A DNA stretch of 64,000 bases, from contig CALYLW010000136.1 of assembly GCA_944989445.1 (NCBI GenBank), forward strand, positions 682,001 to 746,000. Reading direction: 5' to 3'. The DNA comes from Ampullaceana balthica (Eukaryota > Mollusca > Gastropoda > Lymnaeidae). Made by a program: the position numbers and the translations under genes. Each line of letters opens with the position of its first letter. Position 1 is the stretch's first letter. The notes below the pieces were generated by a model. It saw only the letters and a list, made by a program, of their open reading frames with translations. It had not been told where the DNA came from and did not search any database. This document shows positions 49,500 to 58,900 of this stretch, in pieces.

Positions 49500-49815
49500 A
49501 AAAGATAAGTACTTTTATTTTTTAAAAACACGCCGGGAGCGGGAATAGAACCCTAGATTTGCTTTTCAAGGATCAAGGTAAATGCATAAAATAAAAACAG
49601 GGTATTAGTAGGCCTGACAGGACGTAACACAACAGCGAACGTTTCGGCAAAGAGCCTTCTTCAACGGACAAATAGTACACAAATGAAACGAATAAAACGA
49701 AATAATAGAAAAAAACACTTAGCTGCGGTGAAATCCAAGTAGTCCAGTAAAGATCTTTACTTTTTTTCAAGGATCGTCCATCACTAACACTTCATCTAGC
49801 GGAGCTCATGTTTAC
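49500..49815 (-). mobile_element. tRNA-derived SINE head, split by an insertion
   Basis: On the minus strand: GAGCTCCGCTAGATGAAG, then GATGGACGATCCTTGAAAA, then (after removing 49575-49763 and one duplicated copy) CTAGGGTTCTATTCCCGCTC and CCGGCGTG. The spacing is that of a tRNA-like head with box B GGTTCTATTCC. Confidence 0.55.
49575..49763 (-). mobile_element. Penelope-like 3' fragment with hammerhead-like motif
   Basis: Flanked by a 12-bp duplication TTTTCAAGGATC (49563-49574 and 49764-49775), a length typical of retroposition. Minus strand: TTGAAGAAGGCTCTTTGCCG followed by AAACGTTCG. GGC/GCC form a short stem and GAAAC follows it, as in hammerhead core II/III. CTGAAGAAGGC...GCCGAAACG-type motifs are known from Penelope-like retroelements. 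Confidence 0.55.
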
Positions 49816-50000
49816 GATTTTGTTTCTAAAGAGTCATATCTGTTTGTCATTAAATGGACACCAATCAAGTTTTTTTTTAACCTTTAAAATTCATTATCCG
49901 GCTTACCTAGTAATCATGAAATTTTATTGATAACTATTTTGTATTTTTAAAGTATTAGTATTAGCATAATTAAAATACAGCATATATTTACGACTAGTCG

Positions 50001-50118
50001 TAGCAGCAGACAACTCGACGGGATGTTGCTTGTGTTACGACATGTCGTAGCACTAGCAACAGCCCGTCGAGTTGTCTGCTGTTACTTTGTCGTAGCAGCA
50101 GACACTTCGTATTATGAA
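50001..50118. repeat. Palindromic repeat copy with 26-bp outer stem
   Basis: AGCAGACAACTCGACGGGAT...GTTGCT and AGCAAC...GCCCGTCGAGTTGTCTGCT flank a central TTACGACATGTCGTAG. The whole segment can fold into a hairpin. Confidence 0.75.
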
Positions 50119-50229
50119 ATCTATTTTAAAATTAAAATATTATTTTTTTTTCAAATAAAATTACTATTTTACAATTTGTACGAAAAAAAAATGTATATTT
50201 CACTATCTTCTGTGACTCACGGCACCATT

Positions 50230-50499
50230 GGGGCCGTCCATAAAGTACGTCACGCTTCAGAGGGGGGGGAGGGGGTATAAGAAAGTGTGACAGGGGGGAG
50301 GGGGGGCGTCCGGCCTTGTATGACGTCACGCTGTTTTAGATTAAATTTTTATTATTTTGTTAATAAAAAACAACATTTTTGTTCGAAAGTGTGACGTACT
50401 TTAGGGGGGGGGTCCGAGATGTGTGACAGTTTGTGACAGGGGGGAGGGGGGGAGTTAAAAATGGTCAAAAATAGCGTGACGTACTTTATGGACGGCCCC
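50230..50499. mobile_element. Fold-back MITE, GGGGCCGTCCATAAAG family, copy 3
   Basis: Same ends and interior as copy 1, here flanked by ATT on both sides (50227-50229 and 50500-50502). That confirms a 3-bp duplication independent of the TAA seen at the other two copies. Confidence 0.82.
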
Positions 50500-51557
50500 A
50501 TTGTTGTTGTTGGAAGTCTGCTTTAAAAACTTTTTCTAAGTTAAAAACCCCTTTAAACTCAACAAAACACACAAAAAACTAATTGTAAAGCATTAAATAC
50601 TTTTTTAATTTCTGATTTAAGTGTTTAAATTAGTAAAAGTAAGTTATTTTATTTATTTTGTTCTAAAAATTTTAAATGCGCTGAAATAAGGGATTACCAA
50701 CAATCACATTAACATTACTCACAAATTGACATAAAGAAATTAATAAGCATACAAGAATATAAATATAACATCAATTAATTATAATTACAAGGTATGTAAA
50801 AAGCAAATGTTATTTTCTTTCTTTAATTTTAGGCATTACGATGATTAGTTAACAGTATACTATACTGAATACTGTATAGCTAGGTGTTAGTCATGTTAAA
50901 TTTTGTGGAATGAGTTGACTCAGTTGAGATATTTTCCAACAATTTTATTGAAAGAACAAAACTGAACAGAGATTTCAGAGAATGCTTATGACTATGATGA
51001 GTCATGAGCAGAAGCGTCACTAGGGGGGTCATTGGGTTGTGGACCGCACCGGTTGACACCATCACAAGGGTTGACACCAAAGTGTAAAATTGTGTATGTT
51101 CCCGTTCTTTGGCTCTGGCAGACTCGGAGGAGGTCTATAGGGTAAGTTGTAATTTAGTGACACCATGAGCTACTGAACTGGGTGACACCAACCCTAGTGA
51201 CACCTCTGGTCATGTGAATGTAAGCTGTAAACTTTAAAAAAGGTAAATTTAAGCTTTTACAGGTCCCTAATATTCTTGTTTAGCTGCCATATTTTTTGTC
51301 TGGCCTAAAGGTCAGGGCAAAAAGATGATAGCCGGGTAGAAAAAAGAATAGTGCCTGAACCAGGTAAAAGCAAAGAGAACAGTGCGCTCCATATATGGTA
51401 TTTTTTGGTTGCAAAATTTGTTTTTTTTTCTATTTTAATTTTTAAAAAATAGACAACTAAACCTAACCAAGACCCTAAAAACTAAAACTACAACCTTAGC
51501 ATTAATTACGTTTATGGATAAAATAATTGCACTTATTCCCTTTTCAAGTGTAAAAAT

Positions 51558-52176
51558 TAGGGCTGCGGAAATTAACGATTAATTTCTCGATTAATCGTTC
51601 AAATTTTTTATCGATTAAAATTATTTTAATCAATAAAAATTCGATTAAAATTAAAGAAAATATTTATAATAATTTTTTAAAAATTTATTAATAAATAATT
51701 AATTATTAATAATAATGTATATATTTTTTTACGTACATACAAACTTATCCCGCGTAATATTATAATTTATTTATAACTGGAAAATTGAGCAAAAATTTTG
51801 TTTTTAAGCTAACTGTGGATGGCAAAGTCGAAGATGGTGAAAAAGTTTACTGTGTTCATTGCCATAAACAATTCTCTTTTAAAGGATCAAATACATCGCT
51901 GACGTACCACCTTCAGCACAAACATCCGATCAAGTATCAACACATTGTCATAAAATTTAGTTCAAAATATTCTTAATTTTCAATGTCTGTGAGACAGGGG
52001 AAATAACTCAATAAAATAAAATTAGAAAGTCACTTTTTTTGGTTACTTACCTTGAAATGTTCAGTTTAATGACGTCATAAATTTCTATTTTTCGCTTTAT
52101 TCGAAATTAACTATTAATTAATCGTTAATTTTTCAAAAGTTAACGATTAAATTTAAATTAATCGATAACAGCCCTA
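51558..52176 (+). mobile_element. hAT deletion derivative (619 bp), TAGGGCTG family, copy 2
   Basis: Starts TAGGGCTGCGGAAATTAACG and ends ATCGATAACAGCCCTA. Exact 8-bp duplication GTAAAAAT at 51550-51557 and 52177-52184. It contains a BED zinc-finger ORF. It lies about 770 bp upstream of the HENMT1 start. Confidence 0.88.
51785..51976 (+). CDS. BED zinc-finger remnant of a hAT transposase (63 aa)
   Basis: The 63-codon frame has the BED arrangement C23-x2-C26 ... H42-x4-H47 with YCVHCHKQFSF and SLTYHLQHKHP. In intact elements this finger is the N-terminal DNA-binding domain of the transposase, here followed by an unrelated short tail and a stop. The catalytic domain is absent. It could encode a small DNA-binding peptide if expressed; a decayed fragment is more likely. 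Confidence 0.6.
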   Translation: MSKNFVFKLTVDGKVEDGEKVYCVHCHKQFSFKGSNTSLTYHLQHKHPIKYQHIVIKFSSKYS

Positions 52177-52948
52177 GTAAAAATACAACATTTCATTCCC
52201 GGATGTACGCCTCGCTCTGCCATAACAACAATGAGCGCACCGTTCTCTTTGCTTTAGACATTTTTTTTGTTGCTAACTATGATTATAATTTATTGCTCTG
52301 ATGAATGCTCTTTTTCTAATCTTAAATACATTTAAAACACTAAAGAGGACAATGATGAAACAAGGCTGGTCTTATCACCATGAATCATGGAATAATCATA
52401 GAGCCATTTGTTTAAGAGAAGATAACTTTTAGGGTCTCATGAAAGATGTTGCAAATAATACGAATGGGAGAATTCTCTTCAAAACAAAAGAAAGGGGCTT
52501 GATTAAATTCTTATTTTCCTGTTTTGAAACTTTTATATTAAATTTAAATAAAGAATACATATTTCACCATTGCTTTTAACTATTTCTTAAATTAACAAAA
52601 CTTTTTTAAAAGTTAAAATTATTGTTATTGAAAATTGAGAATCCTTCATTAAGAAAGCTTGGAAGAGAGATTAGTTTTAACACAACACCCCCCACTCTCA
52701 TCCACCTTTTATAACCTTGTTGAAAAACAATTTTAAATTTATAATTATAGTTAGGAGGCACTAAGTTTTAATTTAATCCACCCGAGTTTGGGGAGATGCA
52801 GAATAGGTTGAAGAAATGTGTACAAAATGGCCATGATTAAATTCAATTTACATGTATTTTAAATGTGAGGGCTTTTAGTATGTTAAAAGAATGTCAATGT
52901 TCAATTCAATGTTATAAACTAATAATAATTAAAACGGTTCACATCAGA

Positions 52949-55900
52949 ATGGAAAATCAATCACAAGATTCAGCCAATCGAAAGAATTTTGACAGTTGTG
53001 AAGAAGGTAAATATCAAACATGTTACTTGTAGTTGTTGACGACACTGAGTGAAGTCTTAAGTGCCCAAAATTTTAGCGAAAAGTTTGAATGAAAAAGACT
53101 TAATTACTGGTTTTTCTTAAGCATGTTTAAGTAGTTAAAAAACAGGATTTGTGTCATGTTAGATTCTGGGCCACTTCTATGTAAAACATTTTATTCATTT
53201 AAAAAACAAATTACTACTAGTAATAATATGATTAATTTTTTATATTAAAAACTTAAAAATATTATCCTATAACACTAAAAATTCTGAGTCTCATTTAATA
53301 TAATTAAAGATTTGGAAACAATGAATCAATTTACTTAAATTTATATTCTTAAATCGTTGTTTTTGTCCTAATTTTGTTTACATTGTACACAAGGTGACAC
53401 ACACGAAGAGGGCAAGAAATCAAAGGGTGTCTACTTCTGTCCTCCACTGTACACTCAGCGGTATACACTAGCCCTGAAATTCCTCTCCGAACATGGAATA
53501 AAAAGTGTACGTTGCAAATATTTTTACACTCTTTTTTAGCTCTCAAATACATACTTTGTCAGGATCTAATCTTGTAATTACATTTTACTAATTTTTTAAT
53601 GTGATGAAATACTGTTGGCTATTTAATTCCTGTGGCAATACTGGGTATTTAATTTGTGGTATAAATGACTAGCTGATCCTTGTGGCTATACTGGCCAGTT
53701 AATCTGTGGCAATACTGGCTAGTTAATCTGTGGCAATGCTGGCTAGTTAATCTGTGGCAATACTGGCTAGTTAATCTGTGGCAATACTGGCTAGTTAATC
53801 TGTGGTTATACTGGCTAGTTAATCTGTGGCAATGCTGTCTAGTTAATCTGTGGCAATACTGGCTAGTTAATCTGTGGCAATACTGGCTAGTTAATCTGTG
53901 GTAAAACTGACTAGCTGATCCCTGTGGTAAAACTGTTTAGCTGATCCCTGTGGTAAAACTGTCTAGCTGATCCCTGTGGTAAAACTGTCTAGCTGATCCC
54001 TGTGGTAATACAATTCAACATGACCTCCATTGATCCATGAGTGAACTCTTGTTGAATGGTTGAATTTTGCCTCTCAAGTTTAACCCACTTTGAGGCCTCT
54101 AATTGAGTTGAAACTTTTTCAACTTACCTACAAATAAAACCTCTCATGACATTCAGGTGATCATTGACCTGAACTGAGCTTTGACTGACCTCTACTAAAA
54201 TCTCATGAATGAAAAGTGATAGGGACGTCAAGTTTTCAAGTTATCACTATTGAAGTCTACAGTATGTTTAAGGTTAAGTTAAGTCACCTCCTAATTCATG
54301 TTCCAGTATATTTTTTCAGTTAAGATCTTTCTTTTCAATATAAAACAGATAGCCTACAGATCGGAAGCTGTTCTCGAAAAATGTAACAAAAAATATTTTT
54401 GAATATCCAACAAAAATTCAGTTTGTTTCGTCAAATGATCAACATGTTTTAAAAAGAAATCAATAGTTTTAGTCTGATAGATTGAACAGCTGAGCTTTGG
54501 GGACATTTATTGTTTGGTTTTATTACAATTTTTTTTGAACAATTTTTTCTCCAATTTTTTGTTCTTTTGGTATTAATGTACATATTTTAAATTTCATTTA
54601 TTTTTGCTCTCGAAATGTTTAGATTATTAAAATTAATTTATTTTCTCAAAAATACCTGACAGGTCATTGATCTTGGCTGCTCAGAATGCAATTTTATCAG
54701 ATTGCTGCCATCAGTATCCTGCCTTGAAACCATAGCCATGGTTGACATCGACAGAGATTTGCTTAAATCGAGGCAAAGAATGATTGTTCCAGAATTACGG
54801 CATTACATACGTAAGCGTTCAAAACCACTCCATGTATCTCTGTTTGCTGGAAATGCTGAGGTACTTGATTCAAGGCTTGTTGGATACGAGGCTGTGGTGA
54901 TGATTGAGCTGTAAGTGTTGTCTGAAAGATAGAGACCAAACATGGTGACCTTTGAGCTGTTCTTTTAGTGCAATAAACTAGATCAACATTGGTGATCATT
55001 GAGCTGATGCCAGCCATCCCTGTGGTGCTATAGCCCATGTGGGGCTTTGGGCCTGCCACACCACCTCCTTCCTTCCACTCAGTCCTAATCAGTGCCTCTC
55101 TTCTCTAAGACTGGATATCCATTCCCTGTGGCACTACAGCCCATGTGGGGATTTGGACCTGCCACACCACCTCCTTCCACTCAGTCCTAATCAGTGCCTC
55201 TCTTCTCTAAGACTGGATATCCATTCCCTGTGGCGCTACAGCCCATGTGGGGCTTTGGGCCTGCCACACCACCTCCTTCCTTCCACTCAGTCCTAATCAG
55301 TGCCTCTCTTCTCTAAGACTGGATATCCATTCCCTGTGGCGCTACAGCCCATGTGGGGCTTTGGACCTGCCACACCACCTCCTTCCTTCCACTCAGTCCT
55401 AATCATTGCCTCTCTTCTCTAAGATTGGATATCCATTCCCTGTGGCGCTACAGCCCATGTGGGGCTTTGGGCCTGCCACACCACCTCCTTCCACTCAGTC
55501 CTAATCAGTGCCTCTCTTCTCTAAGACTGGATGTCCAGTTGCTGTAGATCTTTTTCTACATCATCTATCCATCTAAGCTTAGGTCTTAACCTTGAGCCGT
55601 TTCCATTGATATCTGTCAGTTTTATTTAGTTGTTTGGCTTTAGTAGCGTTGATGTTTTTTTAAATGGTCAGGTTGTTAGACCTGCGAAAAACCATCTGTT
55701 GCCTAGCCTTTGTGGATCCCTCCACTTCCTACAAGGCTCTGATTATGGTATGCCCTGGGTACTTTATTTCCCTGGTAACCCTCAATAACTGGTGGATTTT
55801 CCCCTATCCGCCACCTGTGGAGGCGCTTAATGGAAGATCAATATCTCTGCATAAGTCATTGAGCTGAAGGTGTACAGTACTTTTAAATACCAAATGTGGT

Positions 55901-58900
55901 GAGACTAAACCCAAATTTTCAAAATACTCTTAATTGTTTAGTCCTAATTTTGCAAATCTGTTTGAAACATAACTTGTTCTACTAATTATCTCATATGGAA
56001 CAACATTTTTGAACAACATATTTGAACAACATAAACCATGGCTAAATCCCCAGTGGTGGAAATCTTTTATCAAGAGGACAACTTTTACCAGGTCTAGACT
56101 TTTGAATCTAGTTTTTAAATTCTAAAACAGCCTCAAAACACCACAAAATGGTAATCCGGGTGTCAAATTGGATGATTATGGATAAAAAACCCTGGCAAAG
56201 TATGATGTTGGCATAAAAAATCTCATTTTCAGCTCAAAATTGTAAGAAATACCATCTATTTCTGTTCATTACAATTTTAAACATCTCAAATTGTAATATC
56301 TATCTGTATTTAATTGAAAATATTTTTTTACTGGATAATGTGGATACATTAAAAAAATACAGAATTGAACATCTTTATCCAGATGTTCTGAGGAATGTTA
56401 CCCACAATGTGTTCCATAACCTCAGACCCAAACTGTGCATAGTGACAACACCCAACTCTGAGTTCAATGTTTTATTTAAAAATTCAAACCCAAATGAATT
56501 TCGTCATTGGGACCATAAGTTTGAATGGACCAGACATGAATTTCAACAATGGTGAGTGAGCAAAAAATATGTTTCATTAATTAAAAATTTATAGTTTTAA
56601 TCCTAAATGAACAAAAATAAAATGCATAAAATTCATAGAGGACAATGTAAAATGTGTTAGTTAAATAAACCACTCTTCATTTGTCATTACTATAGATATA
56701 GATTTCTTATGCAATCGGTTTTTCACTTTGGGGAATTTAATGATATAAAATTGAGAAAGATTTCTAATGTGATAAAAATATATAAATTATTTCAACTGAA
56801 AAAAAAACATTTGGTTTACAGGTGTCAAGGTGTTTGTGTGGAATATGGTTATACTGTAGAGTATACTGGTGTTGGATTTCTATCTAAGCAAGACACACAT
56901 CACTTAGGGCCTTGCTCACAAGCAGCCATTTTTCTTCAACAGCATCAAGAAGTGATTTCTCAGAAACATGTGAAAACCAATGATGCAGAGCCATATGAAT
57001 TAGTGAGTGTGTCATATTTTAGATAAACACTTTCATGTCACCTGACCTGTGTGCATATTTTGAGCCTGACAGTGTACACCTATAATTATTTTTACAGTTG
57101 TTCAATGGAAGTTATGTAATTACAAAGGAGGAAACAACAGATTTTATTTTATAAAGATCCAAATAATTTTTTTGTCAAGAAGAGAGGTGCAATTTTTACA
57201 ATTAAAAAAAAAGTACTAATTTAATTTGAAGTTGTATAATCCTTTAAAAAATAGATTTAAAAAAAAACCAACTGTAGTGTCAACCACAAAAAAAGTTTTT
57301 GAGGTTGTGAATAATATGAAATAGAGTAGCAAAAAAATTGTACTGTTTTTTTTCCCCCCACAGATAGCTGACTCGGATTTCCCTTATGAAAAAGATGTAA
57401 TGACCCAGGAAGAGAAGATAGACATTGAGGTCAATTACAGTCTCCGGTTCTTTGTGACTTCTCAGAGAAATGATCCAGCTGTTGAAAGTGGAGAGACAAT
57501 GGCTATTGAGGTCTCAAGGATTGCCAAATTTCCCAATGTGAAGGCACTGTGTGATGAGGCCGATGTGAGGTAAAGAGAAGTCACACTTAAGATTATATCT
57601 GTTAAATCCAAAGGCATTTTAAATTGTCTCAGCTCTCAGATTGTGCATATCACCAGTTTGTGGTGCGAGCATACAGAAGATTCCACAATGTCAAAATGGT
57701 CCAGTGAAAATTCTGTATCATGAGGGTCAGACTTTAAGAAATTAAGATGCACAGCCAGTGCGTAACATGATGGACAGCTAGTCATGTGTTATGATGGACA
57801 GTTAGTACCATTGTGGTCCAGAGACCGATCAAATTAGGTTTTTATGGGTTTGATCAAAGCCAAACTGAAAAGTTGAAAAATCTTTTTCTGCTGATGGCTA
57901 AACCGAGGATACTTTCAAGCAAAAGCAAAAGATGTATAACTTATATATATATATATATATATGGCATCTGTCCGTCTACGAAAAAACGATAGATTTATCT
58001 TTGTTTTTTGCAGTTCTTGGTGTGGCTGATGAGACCAATCCTTGAGTGGCAGTCTCTTCTGCATGACACACACACACGAATGCAATGGCGCAGTGTTGCC
58101 TGGCCTCGCTCTTTCTTTCAACTGCTTCTGCCCTGGTTTGCTCCTCTGGTCTTAGTGATCCTTCTTTCACTATAGCCCGCCACATGGACCTATCCTCTGC
58201 CAGGTTTTCCCAGTTTTGTATATCGATGTTGGCTACTTTCATGTCTCTCCTGCATATGTCCATGTATCTGAGACATAGCCGACCAACTGACCTTTTCCCT
58301 GTCGCCTTAGACCAGTGGTTCTCAACCTGTGGGTCGCGACCCTCGCGGGGGTCGAATGACTATTTGGCAGGGGTCGCCAAAGACCATTGGAAAAATATGT
58401 TTTTTGTGTGTTTAAGTGTGTAAAATTGTGTAAACCTTGCCATGTACATATTTTGTCTATTACTCTATACTAGTCTATAGTCTATTCAGTAACTTTAGTA
58501 AGTTTAGTTGTTGTACCTTAATTATTTTTAGCTTTTTATAATGTTTATTTCAACACTATTTTATGAACCCCTCAACAACCGGTAATTATATCAACAGAGA
58601 GTAGGGTGCGTCTGGATGCTCAGAGGTCTGAGCTCAGCAGGCTGGCTAAGTGACGTAGAAGCTGAACTGCTGCTGCTTCTGGTTCCACACACTGTAATGT
58701 AGGGCTGTAGGTCAATATTTCATTGTGCGTGGAATTAAAAGCTATCTATATAAATTTTTCATTTTAAATTTAAAGTTTTTAAACCAACCGATGGAAATGG
58801 AACACGCAGAGAAGAACATTATGATTAAGAAAAGTAAATATAGTGACGATTTCTTACAATATGGTTTTACTTCAATAGTTACAGCAGGAATTGAGAAACC

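Larger units (their letters stand above)
44300..52948. other. Intergenic region between PIP5KL1 and HENMT1 (divergent genes)
   Basis: 8.6 kb separating two genes transcribed away from each other, so both promoters should be here. No TATA box or CpG-rich core was obvious. An ETS-like ACCGGAAATG sits at 46180-46189. The rest is repeats (listed) and AT-rich sequence; nothing was recognised at 44.33-44.8, 45.45-46.4, 50.5-51.5 and 52.2-52.9 kb. Confidence 0.55.

Noticed and set aside
53680..53904. Leu/Trp-rich repeat protein (WLVNLWQY)
   Set aside because: A 24-bp minisatellite in a HENMT1 intron.
55039..55547. Plus-strand frames with CHTTSFLPLSPNQCLSSL repeats
   Set aside because: Antisense of the amplified LINE end.
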